Source: Gammaproteobacteria bacterium
GTDB lineage: Bacteria > Pseudomonadota > Gammaproteobacteria > Pseudomonadales > Azotimanducaceae
Length of the DNA stretch: 64,000 nucleotides
Assembly (NCBI GenBank): GCA_009840305.1
Contig: VXNY01000031.1
Span: 124,001-188,000 of the forward strand
Reading direction: 5' to 3'
Shown here: in pieces, positions 7,483-16,826 of the stretch
Numbering within the stretch: the first letter of the stretch is position 1
Layout of the letters: each line of letters opens with the position of its first letter
Program-made: the position numbers and the translations under genes
Notes under the pieces: generated by a model
What the model was told of the DNA's origin: nothing
The model's input: the letters and a program-made list of their open reading frames with translations, nothing else
Database searches by the model: none

Positions 7483-10377
7483 GTGAAACAAATCTGTTTT
7501 CGTCTTATTGGGCTATCCTTCCTATTCATTGGCGTGTTCGGACTTTCCACCGCCTTAGCCAACAACAACGTGAATGGATCGATCCACGGCGTTGTTACTT
7601 CAAGTGACACTCCCATAGCACACGTAGAAATAACCGTCCGAAATTTAGACACGAACGTTTTAAAAACCGCTGAAACTGCTAAAACAGGGACCTTTAGTTT
7701 TTCTCACATCGTCCCGGGAGAGTATGAAATTACAACGAGTGCAACAGGCTACAAGAGTCTCTCCAGCACCATTACGGTTTATACGGGTAAGGGTAGTTCA
7801 ATCCACCTAAATTTGGAATTTGGGGATATGGAAGATTTGGTTGTGACCGCGAGTCTAAAACGGTCCTTCGATTTTAAGTCTGTCGAAAAGTCAACAGTGT
7901 TAACAGCTACAGAAGTTGAACAACTCCCAGTATCTCGTAATATAGAATCGGTCGCGTTATTAGTTCCTGGAACTATGTCCGGCGACGTTGCGTTCGGTAA
8001 TCTGGTGTCGTTCAGCGGTTCTTCAGTGGCAGAGAATGTGTATTACATCAATGGTATGAATGTCACAGACTTTCGCCGAGGATTAGGTGGTAGCACTATC
8101 CCCTTTGAGTTTTTCGATCAGTTTCAATTCAAATCCGGTGGATTTAGCGCAGAGTACGGACGTTCAACGGGTGGTGTCTTAAGTGGTACGACAAGAAGAG
8201 GCAAAAGTTTTTGGTCTGCTCGAATGGGTTATACCACGACTCCTGAAGTATTACGAAGTTACAACCCAGACATCCCACATCCGATTCAAGCTGGGGAATT
8301 TGTTTCACTAGCGAGCGTCGACAAGTCCTACGCGACTCAATATTTCCTATCTGCTGGCGGTCCGGTCGTAGCAAATCGAGTTTACATCCGTGCAATCTAT
8401 CAAGGTCGCGACTATCAAACTGATGACTTTACCGAGAGCGATCGGTTTAATCGATCAACAAGTGAAGATCCTTTCTGGGGTGGCAAACTTGATTGGATCA
8501 TCAATGATTTCCATCGTTTAGAACTTACTGTCTTTTCAGACGAAAGAACCAGTGTGACGTCTTCATACAACTGGGATCGTCTAGGTGGAGAAATTGGAAC
8601 TCATCGAGGCGACAACTTCTCCAACCGGGGCGGAAAGAACTATATTGGAAACTACATTGGTACTATTGGAAGAAATTTCATCCTGTCGTTACTATCGGGA
8701 CGGAATCAATATGACCGAACCAACTATTCGGCTCTCGACGATCTGTGTCCCGCGGCATACGATTCACGAGATGGACAGCCGAGACCAATTGGATGCTGGA
8801 CAAATCTCTCTACCGGTTCCAGCCTAGATACACGTGAACTGTATCGAGTAGATATTGAATTCAATCTTGGTTTTAGACATCGAGTTCAATTTGGACTCGA
8901 CCACGAGACCAATACTTCCGAAGACGCGAGACGGTACTCCGGTCCCGATGGTGGCGAGTATTTTCGGTATTACTCCGTTACTCCTGGATCAACTCTTGAT
9001 AACGGGGGTATCGTGCCCGATGGAGTAACAACTGTAGTACGTCATCGACTTTACAGCAGGGGCGGCAGTTTTAAGACAACCGCTAGTGCGTGGTATATTG
9101 AGGATTTGTGGGATGTTTTCAGCAACGTTTCTGCACGTCTAGGAATTAGAAATGAGAGCTTTAACAACAGGAACGCCCTCCGCGAAACATTCATCAAAAT
9201 GACAAACCAATGGGCACTTCGGGTAGGTATCGTATGGGATGTGAGAGCAAATGGAAAATCACGACTATTTCTTAACGCGGGTCGCTACCATTTACCAGTT
9301 GCGAATAACACTAATGTTCGGCTAGCAGGATCCGAATTGTTCACGCAAGACTGGTATACATTGGGTAGTGACATCTCACATGACGGAAGCGTCGTGCTCG
9401 GCAACAAGATTGGACCGACTAGTGTCTTTGGCGATGGCTCGGTTCAACCTGCGGACGAAGTGTTAGATACGACGGTTAGACCCATGTACCAAGATGAGTT
9501 CATCATGGGATATGAAGCAGAATTTTGGTCAAACTTTAGAGGGGGGATTTCCTATATACATCGAAATCTTGGACGCGCAATAGAAGACATTACGATTGAT
9601 GAAGCAATCGGTTTACCAGGTGAATTCCATTACATTCTCACAAACCCCGGTACAGACGTGAGAACTCGATATGACGTGGACGGCGACGGTATTTCCGAGC
9701 TTATCGAATTAACCGCTGCAGAATTAGGCTATCCAACACCAGTCCGCAAGTATCACAGTTTGACAATAGCTGTAAAGAAATCTTGGAACCGAGGTTCATA
9801 TTTAGATGCGACGTACACTTGGTCACACAGTTATGGAAATTACGAAGGTTTAGTTAGATCCGATAATGGCCAATCAGACGCAGGAATTACTACGTTGTTT
9901 GATTTTGCTGGTTTGATGGAGGGTGCCTATGGAGATTTGCCTAACGATCGACGTCACTCGCTGAAAGTATTCGGTGTATATAAGTTTCTACCACGATGGC
10001 AGTGTAGTTTTTCAGCCTCTTATCTACATGGGAGACCGAAAAATGCATTCGGGATCCATCCCACTGATCCAAATGCTGCCCGCTATGGATCCGCATCCTT
10101 TTATCGTCAGGGTAAGCTTACACCACGAGGCTCTCTCGGGAGAACTGAGGGCATCTTCAACATTGATTTGGGATTGCAACTTGATCACACAATCTGGTCG
10201 CATGCTCTACAGATTAAATTAGATGTTTTCAATGTCTTCGACACCAATGGGATTCTGGAGGTCAGAGAAGTAGCAGATCAACAAACCGGGGCAGCCTCCC
10301 CCACGTTCGGGCTACCCGCTGCGTTTCAGCGACCACGTACTGTTCGAATGTCGTTTAAATATGACATTCACCCCTAA
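7483..10377 (+). CDS. TonB-dependent receptor with N-terminal regulatory-like domain
   Basis: The 964-residue protein starts at GTG with a signal peptide (MKQICFRLIGLSFLFIGVFG... cleaved near ALA-NN). Residues of about 33-112 form a carboxypeptidase-regulatory-like beta-sandwich (SIHGVVTSSDTPIAHVEITV). The plug follows with EDLVVTASLKRS, a cluster reading VYYINGMNVTDFRRG and the GGFSAEYGRSTGGV motif, then a long beta-barrel ending in an aromatic strand (VRMSFKYDIHP). This is the Oar-like type of TonB receptor, an outer-membrane importer for large or scarce ligands. The ligand is unknown. It converges on prpD, with only 86 bases between the two stop codons and no clear terminator. Confidence 0.9.
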   Translation: MKQICFRLIGLSFLFIGVFGLSTALANNNVNGSIHGVVTSSDTPIAHVEITVRNLDTNVLKTAETAKTGTFSFSHIVPGEYEITTSATGYKSLSSTITVYTGKGSSIHLNLEFGDMEDLVVTASLKRSFDFKSVEKSTVLTATEVEQLPVSRNIESVALLVPGTMSGDVAFGNLVSFSGSSVAENVYYINGMNVTDFRRGLGGSTIPFEFFDQFQFKSGGFSAEYGRSTGGVLSGTTRRGKSFWSARMGYTTTPEVLRSYNPDIPHPIQAGEFVSLASVDKSYATQYFLSAGGPVVANRVYIRAIYQGRDYQTDDFTESDRFNRSTSEDPFWGGKLDWIINDFHRLELTVFSDERTSVTSSYNWDRLGGEIGTHRGDNFSNRGGKNYIGNYIGTIGRNFILSLLSGRNQYDRTNYSALDDLCPAAYDSRDGQPRPIGCWTNLSTGSSLDTRELYRVDIEFNLGFRHRVQFGLDHETNTSEDARRYSGPDGGEYFRYYSVTPGSTLDNGGIVPDGVTTVVRHRLYSRGGSFKTTASAWYIEDLWDVFSNVSARLGIRNESFNNRNALRETFIKMTNQWALRVGIVWDVRANGKSRLFLNAGRYHLPVANNTNVRLAGSELFTQDWYTLGSDISHDGSVVLGNKIGPTSVFGDGSVQPADEVLDTTVRPMYQDEFIMGYEAEFWSNFRGGISYIHRNLGRAIEDITIDEAIGLPGEFHYILTNPGTDVRTRYDVDGDGISELIELTAAELGYPTPVRKYHSLTIAVKKSWNRGSYLDATYTWSHSYGNYEGLVRSDNGQSDAGITTLFDFAGLMEGAYGDLPNDRRHSLKVFGVYKFLPRWQCSFSASYLHGRPKNAFGIHPTDPNAARYGSASFYRQGKLTPRGSLGRTEGIFNIDLGLQLDHTIWSHALQIKLDVFNVFDTNGILEVREVADQQTGAASPTFGLPAAFQRPRTVRMSFKYDIHP

Positions 10378-10463
10378 GTTTCAACGTTTTCTCGACGCAT
10401 CGGTAAGCTATAGCAACCCGCGGCGACTCTAAACGAAGCCAATAATCAGGGCATACCAAATGT

Positions 10464-11909
10464 TTATATAACGGTAAGATCTACAAATTCTGGGACTGTC
10501 AAGTCACACAGTTGCTCTAGTTCGCTCGTAGCATTTTCGATTTTTGTAGCTTGCTCATCCGAAAACCGCGTCCTCAGATTTTGTTGGTACTTCTCCTCTA
10601 ACAACGGTATTCCCTCTTCGCGACGGAAGCGATGTCCAATGGGATATTCAACCTCTACCCAACCCGTTTCTGATCCGTTGTTGAACTTCACATTGACTCG
10701 ATTGGCAATTGAACGTTTATCCGGATCGTGATATTCAGCACTGTATCGTTTATCCTCGCGTACGGTCATCCTGTCCCTTAATTGGTCAATGCGAGGATCA
10801 CTAGCCACATCGTCTTCATAGTCTTCAGCAAAAAGGTTTCCTTTCAGTAGACCAATGGCAACCATGTATTGCAGACAGTGATCGCGATCCGCTGGATTAT
10901 TGAGTGGTCCAGACTTACTGATGATGCGAATCGCTGATTCGTGCGTAACGAGTTCGACTTCTTCAATTTCGTCAAAACGATCAACGCATTGAGGATGGAG
11001 CGTAACGGCCGCTTCTACTGCTGTCTGCGAATGAAACTCTGCCGGAAACGAGATCTTGAACAGAACGTTGTCCATAACGTAGGTACCGTACTCCCGTTGA
11101 AATTCAAAGGCGTTGCCCTTGAAAGAGACATCGTAAAAGCCCCATTTCGGTGTCGTAAGCACGCTTGGATATCCAATCTCACCCTTCAATACAAGCATTG
11201 CAAGATTTACAGCTCGGCTGGTAGCATCCCCAGCTGCCCATGACTTTCGAGGACCCGCGTTTGGTGCGTGGCGATAAGTTCGTAGACTCGAGCCATCGAC
11301 AAAAGCGTGGGAAAGCGCGCTCACAATATCATCGTACCCTCCTCCTAACAACCTTGTTACTACAGCCGTAGTTGCTACCCGAACCAAGAGAACATGGTCT
11401 AGCCCTACTCTGTTGAAACTATTTTCCAATGCCAAGCAGCCTTGAATCTCGTGTGCCTGGACCATAGCGACAAGGACATCCCGAATCGTGATTGGTGCTC
11501 GACCTGTTTCGTCTGCGGTTCGACTGACATAGTCTGCAACTGCCAGTATCCCGCCTAAATTGTCGGAGGGGTGTCCCCACTCTGCCGCTAACCAAGTGTC
11601 GTTGTAATCCAACCAGCGTATCATGCAGCCGATGTCCCAAGCCGCTTTCACTGGATCGAGAACATAGGCTGTACCGGGTACCCTAGCACCGTTTGGTACG
11701 ACCGTTCCCGGAACAACTGGCCCCAACAGTTTTGAACATGCTGGAAATCGTAATGCGAGAAACCCACATCCCAATGTATCAATGAAACAGTGCCGCGCCG
11801 TCTCTAACGTTTGCTGGGATATGTCCATGTCGCTACAGACATAGTCGGCAATGTCCACCAGTACGGTGTCTGGTTCAGGACGGATGTTTAAGTCGACAGC
11901 ACTAGACAT
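10464..11909 (-). CDS. prpD: 2-methylcitrate dehydratase PrpD
   Basis: The 481-residue protein matches PrpD of enterobacteria almost end to end: [35 protein letters not shown], then [36 protein letters not shown], then [38 protein letters not shown] and [18 protein letters not shown]. The length equals the usual one. It removes water from 2-methylcitrate to give 2-methyl-cis-aconitate in the methylcitrate cycle for propionate, in the cytoplasm. It is last in the operon, 29 bases after prpC. No acnD or prpF is seen here, so hydration to methylisocitrate probably relies on PrpD itself or a housekeeping aconitase. Confidence 0.96.
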   Translation of the reverse strand: MSSAVDLNIRPEPDTVLVDIADYVCSDMDISQQTLETARHCFIDTLGCGFLALRFPACSKLLGPVVPGTVVPNGARVPGTAYVLDPVKAAWDIGCMIRWLDYNDTWLAAEWGHPSDNLGGILAVADYVSRTADETGRAPITIRDVLVAMVQAHEIQGCLALENSFNRVGLDHVLLVRVATTAVVTRLLGGGYDDIVSALSHAFVDGSSLRTYRHAPNAGPRKSWAAGDATSRAVNLAMLVLKGEIGYPSVLTTPKWGFYDVSFKGNAFEFQREYGTYVMDNVLFKISFPAEFHSQTAVEAAVTLHPQCVDRFDEIEEVELVTHESAIRIISKSGPLNNPADRDHCLQYMVAIGLLKGNLFAEDYEDDVASDPRIDQLRDRMTVREDKRYSAEYHDPDKRSIANRVNVKFNNGSETGWVEVEYPIGHRFRREEGIPLLEEKYQQNLRTRFSDEQATKIENATSELEQLCDLTVPEFVDLTVI

Positions 11910-11938
11910 CTAAGAGTCCAGCGCAGTTGTGAACTGAA

Positions 11939-13063
11939 TTATCGGTCACTAATAGGTGTGAAAGGTCTAGGTTCGGGACCAATGTATTTCGCACTAGGTC
12001 GAATAATTCGATTATTACTTCGTTGCTCCATTACGTGCGCAACCCAACCTACCATTCGTGAAATAACGAATATGGGTGTGAAGATCTTCGTTGGAATACC
12101 AATCAAATGGTAGGCGGACGCGTGAAAGAAATCCGCGTTGGCGAAGAGTTTCTTTTGTTCCCACATCACTTTTTCAATCGCGCAGGAGATAGGAAACAAC
12201 TTTGTATCCCCTACGAGACTAGATAGTTCTTCTGCCAGAGCTTTGATGATGACATTGCGTGGATCTGCTTCACGGTAAACCGCATGCCCAAATCCCATGA
12301 TTAATTCTCGGCGACTCAACATTTCAAGAATACCCTGTACCGCATCTTCCGGTCCTTCAAAAGTCTGAATGAGCTCCATGGCAGCTTCATTCGCGCCACC
12401 GTGTAAAGGACCTCGAAGAGAGCCAATGGCTGCAGTAACGCAAGAGTACATATCACTGAGCGTTGATGCACATACTCGAGCAGTAAAGGTTGAGGCATTA
12501 AACTCATGCTCCGCATACAAAATCAAGGAAACGTCCATCACTCGCACAAATAGATCGTGTCGTACCTCTCCTATCAGTGTTCGTAAGAAGTGTTCGGCAG
12601 TCGACTTTGCGCGAGTATCGACGTCGATTCGGGTTCCTTCATGCGAATATCGATACCAATAATTTACAATCGAAGGACTTGCTGCAATGAGACGTTCGGC
12701 TACTTCATACTGGCGGTTATGGTCTCCTTCAGGTTCAAAATTACCGAGCATGGAGATACCAGTGCGAAGAACATCCATCGGGTGCGCTGTTGCAGGAATT
12801 GATTCAAGCGTTGCACAAAGTTCTTGAGGTAAATTCCTCATCGTACTTAATCTCGAACAAAATTCATCGAGTTCGTTTACCGATGGTAACTCACCGTAAA
12901 GAATGAGATATGCGACTTCCTCATACGTGGAATCTCGAGCTAGCTCCGAAATGTCGTAACCCAAATAGGTTAGACCTGTTCCAGATTGACCTACCGTACA
13001 AAGCGCGGTGTCGCCGGCTTCTTGCCCGCGTAGTCCCGGACCACTTAACTTCTTATCTGCCAT
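11939..13063 (-). CDS. prpC: 2-methylcitrate synthase PrpC
   Basis: This 374-residue member of the citrate synthase family lacks the N-terminal domain of TCA citrate synthases, as PrpC does. Typical blocks are GPGLRGQEAGDTALCTVG, LTYLGYDISELA, AEHEFNASTFTARVCASTLS, LHGGANEAAMEL with the active-site His, and MGFGHAVYREADPRN with the second catalytic His; the last catalytic Asp lies in NADFFHASAYHL. It joins propionyl-CoA and oxaloacetate into 2-methylcitrate. It lies between prpB (nine bases upstream) and prpD in one transcription unit, which makes the methylcitrate rather than citrate assignment secure. Confidence 0.95.
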   Translation of the reverse strand: MADKKLSGPGLRGQEAGDTALCTVGQSGTGLTYLGYDISELARDSTYEEVAYLILYGELPSVNELDEFCSRLSTMRNLPQELCATLESIPATAHPMDVLRTGISMLGNFEPEGDHNRQYEVAERLIAASPSIVNYWYRYSHEGTRIDVDTRAKSTAEHFLRTLIGEVRHDLFVRVMDVSLILYAEHEFNASTFTARVCASTLSDMYSCVTAAIGSLRGPLHGGANEAAMELIQTFEGPEDAVQGILEMLSRRELIMGFGHAVYREADPRNVIIKALAEELSSLVGDTKLFPISCAIEKVMWEQKKLFANADFFHASAYHLIGIPTKIFTPIFVISRMVGWVAHVMEQRSNNRIIRPSAKYIGPEPRPFTPISDR

Positions 13064-13072
13064 ACCATTAAC

Positions 13073-13948
13073 TCATGAGTTCAATTCATCAACTTTCTTT
13101 TCAAATTCGTGATATCCAAGGATTCGATACAACTCTTCGCGAGTTTGCATTTTGCAAACTGCCGAATTCTGAGTGCCTTCTGTACGAATCGTACGATAAA
13201 CTTCACCCGCCGCTTCGGAACTGGCACGGAATGCAGACAACGGATACAACGCCATTTGGACACCAACGCTTGCCATCTGATCTACGGTGTACAAAGGAGT
13301 CTTGCCAAATTCAGTTAGATTGGCTAGTACAGGTACTGATACCGCTTCAGTCACTCTGCGGTACAACTCTAAATCGGTCATAGCTTCGGCAAAAATCGCG
13401 TTCGCACCCACTTCTACGTATTTTTGAACCCGCTCAACAACCGCTTCAATTCCCTCGGTAGCAAGCGCGTCGGTGCGTGCCATAACCGCAAAGTCTGCGT
13501 CGGTGCGTGCATCAACCGCGGCTTTGATGCGGCTGGACATCTCCATGGTGGAAACTATCTCCTTGTTCGGACGATGTCCGCATCGCTTGGCTGCAACTTG
13601 GTCTTCAATATGAACTGCAGCGACTTCCGCTCGTTCTAACTCGCGGATTGTTCGAGCGATATTAAATTCATTTCCCCATCCCGTATCAACATCGACTAAC
13701 AATGGCAGGGTCGAAGCCGAGGTTATCCGGCGCGCATCTTCCAAGACATTGTCAAGAGATGTAATTCCTAAATCTGGAATTCCGAAAGATGCAGCCGCTA
13801 CGCCGCTGCCAGACAAATATATACAGCGAAAACCTTGTTGCTCTGCAAGTAATGCGCTGTACGCGTTAATTGTCCCAACGATCTGAAGGGGATTTTCCTG
13901 TTCAAGAGCTTGCCAGAATTTTCGTGGTTGCGACATCGAACTCGACAT
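13073..13948 (-). CDS. prpB: Methylisocitrate lyase PrpB
   Basis: This is a 291-residue member of the isocitrate lyase/PEP mutase family. The catalytic loop Cys is in [14 protein letters not shown], the Mg-binding acid residues in [13 protein letters not shown] and [11 protein letters not shown], and the [19 protein letters not shown] block is typical of PrpB. It splits 2-methylisocitrate into pyruvate and succinate, the last step of the cycle. The ATG of prpB overlaps the stop of the preceding thrH by one base, so the two are translationally coupled. Length and start agree with the family. Confidence 0.95.
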   Translation of the reverse strand: MSSSMSQPRKFWQALEQENPLQIVGTINAYSALLAEQQGFRCIYLSGSGVAAASFGIPDLGITSLDNVLEDARRITSASTLPLLVDVDTGWGNEFNIARTIRELERAEVAAVHIEDQVAAKRCGHRPNKEIVSTMEMSSRIKAAVDARTDADFAVMARTDALATEGIEAVVERVQKYVEVGANAIFAEAMTDLELYRRVTEAVSVPVLANLTEFGKTPLYTVDQMASVGVQMALYPLSAFRASSEAAGEVYRTIRTEGTQNSAVCKMQTREELYRILGYHEFEKKVDELNS

Positions 13949-14550
13949 TAAGCTTTTGCGACTCTTTGCAAGTTAGACTGTAATTCGTCGAAATTCTTAA
14001 CCACGGGAATATTGGGATAGTCTTTTACTACATGAGGAGGAGGATTAAAGAAGAATCCACTATTTGCGGTCTGAAGCATGCCAACGTCATTGTAGGAGTC
14101 TCCCGATGCATACACGGTCAACTCTAAAGCACGAAATGCTTGCACCACCTTCGTTTTCGGATCTTTCTGCCGACGACGATACCCTACGATTCGATCTTGT
14201 TCAATAATCAGGTGATGGCAGAGCAAAAATGGGTAGCTTAGCTTTTGCATCAGTGGCATAGCAAATTCATAGAACGTGTCCGATAAGATTGCAACCTGAA
14301 AACTTGATCTCGCCCAATTCAAAAAGTCTCCGGCACCATCAAAAGGTACTACATCGGCGAGCGCGTCTTTGATTTGTTGATAACCGATACCATGACGGTT
14401 CATCGCGCCGCGGCGTAATTTCATCAGTTCGTCGTAATCCGGTATGTCCCGAGTCGTTAACCCAATCTCCTCGACGCCAGTTGCTTTCGAAATTTCCATC
14501 CAAAGCTCGGGTACCAAAACCCCCTCGAGATCTAAGCAAAGAATTTGCAT
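13948..14550 (-). CDS. thrH: ThrH phosphoserine phosphatase / homoserine kinase-like HAD enzyme
   Basis: The product begins [17 protein letters not shown], the DxEG variant HAD motif I characteristic of ThrH, followed by [16 protein letters not shown] (motif II) and [15 protein letters not shown] (motif IV). In Pseudomonas ThrH shows phosphoserine phosphatase activity and can pass the phosphate to homoserine. The start is unsettled: ATG at 14550 fits family N-termini, whereas a GTG at 14568 sits directly against AAGGGGG; neither has ideal spacing. It is the first gene of the unit thrH-prpB-prpC-prpD, an uncommon companion for propionate genes. Part of its function may be tied to serine/threonine turnover, a source of propionyl-CoA; that link is inference. 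Confidence 0.9.
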   Translation of the reverse strand: MQILCLDLEGVLVPELWMEISKATGVEEIGLTTRDIPDYDELMKLRRGAMNRHGIGYQQIKDALADVVPFDGAGDFLNWARSSFQVAILSDTFYEFAMPLMQKLSYPFLLCHHLIIEQDRIVGYRRRQKDPKTKVVQAFRALELTVYASGDSYNDVGMLQTANSGFFFNPPPHVVKDYPNIPVVKNFDELQSNLQRVAKA

Positions 14551-14592
14551 CTCTGGTTGTGTAAGCACCCCCTTATAGAACGACTAGTAGAG

Positions 14593-14624
14593 CGCATGAA
14601 GCCTATCTGCTCATGCGAAGCATG
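14593..14624. promoter_or_regulatory. Inverted repeats upstream of thrH-prpBCD, operator candidate
   Basis: CGCATGA at 14593-14599 and TCATGCG at 14611-14617 form a perfect 7-bp inverted repeat with an 11-base gap. An overlapping CATGC-GAA-GCATG lies at 14612-14624. They stand about 25-70 bases before the thrH start, where a repressor site or a leader hairpin could act. No regulator gene of the PrpR type is in the window. Confidence 0.35.
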
Positions 14625-14644
14625 TTTCTTTGGGAAAAGTTCTG

Positions 14645-14709
14645 AATTTGTCTCTGGTTGGGATGCCAAGAATCCGATTCGATATGACGCCTAGTAAAAA
14701 TTTGTCTCT
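14645..14709. repeat. 11-bp direct repeat upstream of thrH
   Basis: AATTTGTCTCT occurs at 14645-14655 and again at 14699-14709, 54 bases apart (about five helical turns). On the minus strand this places two AGAGACAAATT boxes upstream of the thrH-prpBCD unit, as expected for two regulator sites on the same helix face. The link to prp control is inference. Confidence 0.3.
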
Positions 14710-14860
14710 TTAGCAAATCATAAGACAAAACCGATAGTGGAGATTGGAGTTCCTTTCAGAGCACTTATCAAAAGAACACCCGTGTCAAATTGTAACGAAG
14801 ACATTGATTCTGTGTTTACAGCGAGAAAATGGTTGCTCGATGTAAGAGATTCAACATTCC

Positions 14861-15090
14861 GAACGCGCTTTTTACATGTTTTTGAACGCGTGTTTTGCAA
14901 GGCAAAGAATGACTGTTTTAATTAGTTTGCATCGCGTGTTTTGTATGGCTTGGAGTTTTGTTTGTTCAGGGGTCGAAATTGAAAACTCCGAAATGTCTGA
15001 ATCGCGTGGTCTGGAAGGTGGAAACGCGCTTTTTGTAACAAAGCTAACGCACTTTTTGTAAGTCAGAGAACGCGCTTTTTGTAAGGTTTG
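14861..15090. repeat. Array of degenerate repeats with a 23-bp period
   Basis: Ten consecutive 23-base units can be laid out from 14861. Units 1, 2, 4, 8, 9 and 10 share GAACGCG(C/T)(T/G)TTTTGTAAGG in their first 18-19 bases (starts 14861, 14884, 14930, 15022, 15045, 15068). Units 3 (14907) and 7 (14999) are partial and units 5-6 are nearly lost. The best copies are at the right end. The period is not a multiple of three, so the array does not encode a repeat peptide, and the open frames across it are accidental. The rest of 14569-15328 holds the thrH upstream elements and otherwise AT-rich DNA with no gene. Confidence 0.8.
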
Positions 15091-15328
15091 AAGTGCAATT
15101 AAACCAAGCATCAATATGTTGCGTCACGTTGTGTGCAAGTACTGTTTACCTATAAAGAGAAAGAGTACGTATTCAAAGGTAAATTTTTAGAGATCGGTCT
15201 GGAGAAACCTACACTCTCAAGGGCAAAACCTCTCGTGATAATTCAGCTGACTAGACAAAGTAAAGAGGACTTTATCACAGCCAAGCTTGCTGACTATTCG
15301 TTGTGACAAATTACTTTGGATTCTGTTT

Positions 15329-15634
15329 TTATTCGTTGTAGTGTTGATCATTGCCAAACACCACACGGTTCTTTGAGAAGAACAAAAAAGATCCAATATA
15401 TAACAACAACCAGCTCAAGAAGGTATAAGCTAAAACTCGAATGGAAATTTCAATGAATCCGATGTCCCCTCCAGCCAGATATAGCAGAAATAGCGGGCCT
15501 AAGCCAACGGCGAAAACTATGGTGTAAGCCATCCTCGCAATTCTCAGAGACCTCTTATCCGGCGCAAATAATGTCCATCTGCCTTGATAACGAGTAATGT
15601 GGATTGCTTTATTTGTTCTATTAGTCTCTGTCAC
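15329..15634 (-). CDS. Small two-helix membrane protein, unknown
   Basis: A 101-residue product has a polar start, then two hydrophobic stretches (about residues 37-56, TIVFAVGLGPLFLLYLAGGD, and 62-86, SIRVLAYTFLSWLLLYIGSF) and a short charged tail. The start MTETNRTNK is ATG. No family is recognised and no partner gene is close; the next gene on the same strand, the ydcH-like one, is 135 bases upstream. It is probably real because of its compact membrane layout. Confidence 0.5.
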   Translation of the reverse strand: MTETNRTNKAIHITRYQGRWTLFAPDKRSLRIARMAYTIVFAVGLGPLFLLYLAGGDIGFIEISIRVLAYTFLSWLLLYIGSFLFFSKNRVVFGNDQHYNE

Positions 15635-15769
15635 AAATGGGGAACTCCCTAGCCCACAATCTTTCTGTAATACGAAATTCGATCGCGACTCACCGTAGCG
15701 ATTACATGACTGTCGAGAGCTCGACTGGAATTAAATGGCGATGTATCTCAGAATGACTTCAAACGCAGA

Positions 15770-15970
15770 TCACTTACTGACTTGAGCACCGTGCACATTT
15801 TCTAACCAAGTTAGTTGATCTCGAAGTCTTAACTTCTTTTTCTTCAATCGCTGAATTCTAGATTCATCTTCGTACCCGGTCCTAATCAACACATCGATAA
15901 CTTCGTCCAAATCTCGGTGTTCCACGCGAAGTCGCTCGATGGTCTGCTGCGTCTCGTTTTCGTCTGCCAA
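15770..15970 (-). CDS. YdcH-like DUF465 small coiled-coil protein
   Basis: The 66-residue protein has the DUF465 layout: an N-terminal helix with RLRVEHRDLDEVIDVLIR, a turn, then the lysine-rich block RIQRLKKKKLRLRDQL, which pairs with it as an antiparallel hairpin. Family members are widespread in proteobacteria and unassigned in function. The stand-alone position is usual for the family. Confidence 0.85.
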   Translation of the reverse strand: MADENETQQTIERLRVEHRDLDEVIDVLIRTGYEDESRIQRLKKKKLRLRDQLTWLENVHGAQVSK

Positions 15971-16151
15971 TCAGGTCTCCTTGAGTGTTACAGTTATGAA
16001 TGAAAAATAATCTGTGTCAAAGAATGACGTAAACATAATGTTAATTAAAGATGATACCAAACTATTCTTTTAATAGGCAATTCTCGCTAGAGTTTTTCGC
16101 TCCTGTTTTTCGATCGTTGAACCTATCTCGAGATCATCGTAATCTAGTACA

Positions 16152-16826
16152 ATGAAAAAGCTTCCGACAAGCAAAAGTTCTGTAGGTGAATTTCTCGATA
16201 CCGCCAAGCGCTTTCCTATTCCAAGCGATTCCCAAACTCGTTTAGTCTTCGCAATGGATGCCACCCAAAGCCGTGAACCTACTTGGGACTTAGCCACAAG
16301 CTTGCACGCAGAACTCTTCACTACGGCTCGACAAGAGGACTTAGCAATTCAATTGGTTTATTATCGAGGGTTCAACGAGTTTTACGCAACACACTGGAGC
16401 GACTCAGCTAGTGCTCTGTTGCAAACGATGCAACACGTTCAATGCGTCGCTGGACTCACTCAGATTTCGAGTGTATTGTCCCACACAATAAGAGAAGCAC
16501 AGGTGTCTACGCTGAAAGCACTTGCTTTTGTTGGTGACGCTTGCGAAGAAGAACCACAAGCTCTCTATGACTTAGCTGGACAACTTGCATTGTATCGTCT
16601 TCCTGTGTTTATGTTCCAAGAAGGACACGACCCCTATGTCGCCGAAGTGTTCGCTGGGATTGCTCAGCTCACTAAAGGGGCTCACATTCCGTTTCAACCT
16701 GGTTCTGCTCAACAATTTGCCGAACTTCTGCGCGCCGTAGCCGCCTACGCCACGGGTGGCGTCGAAGCAGTCAAAAAACTTCAAGGCAAGTTCACTCAAA
16801 GATTGCTTGAACAACTGCAATCATGA
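16152..16826 (+). CDS. VWA-like protein coupled to a J-domain protein
   Basis: The 224-residue product reads as a von Willebrand A-like fold: a first strand ending in VFAMDATQSREPTWDLA, where the DxTxS part resembles a MIDAS start, then AIQLVYYRGFNEFY, the LTQISSVLSHTI helix and ALAFVGDACEEEP, which supplies a second Asp at the strand end. Similar proteins sit beside membrane J-domain genes in other proteobacteria. It overlaps the following J-domain gene by four bases (ATGA), so the two are co-translated. No signal peptide is visible, so it should be cytoplasmic. Its target is unknown; a chaperone adaptor role is inference. Confidence 0.7.
   Translation: MKKLPTSKSSVGEFLDTAKRFPIPSDSQTRLVFAMDATQSREPTWDLATSLHAELFTTARQEDLAIQLVYYRGFNEFYATHWSDSASALLQTMQHVQCVAGLTQISSVLSHTIREAQVSTLKALAFVGDACEEEPQALYDLAGQLALYRLPVFMFQEGHDPYVAEVFAGIAQLTKGAHIPFQPGSAQQFAELLRAVAAYATGGVEAVKKLQGKFTQRLLEQLQS

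Noticed and set aside
14861..15090. The 23-bp array as a CRISPR
   Set aside because: Units follow one another without unique spacers of equal length, the repeats are only about 18 bases, and no cas gene is near.
14872..15114. Open frames on both strands across the 23-bp array
   Set aside because: The repeat phase changes with each unit, so no repeat peptide is encoded, and there is no ribosome binding site or family-like sequence.
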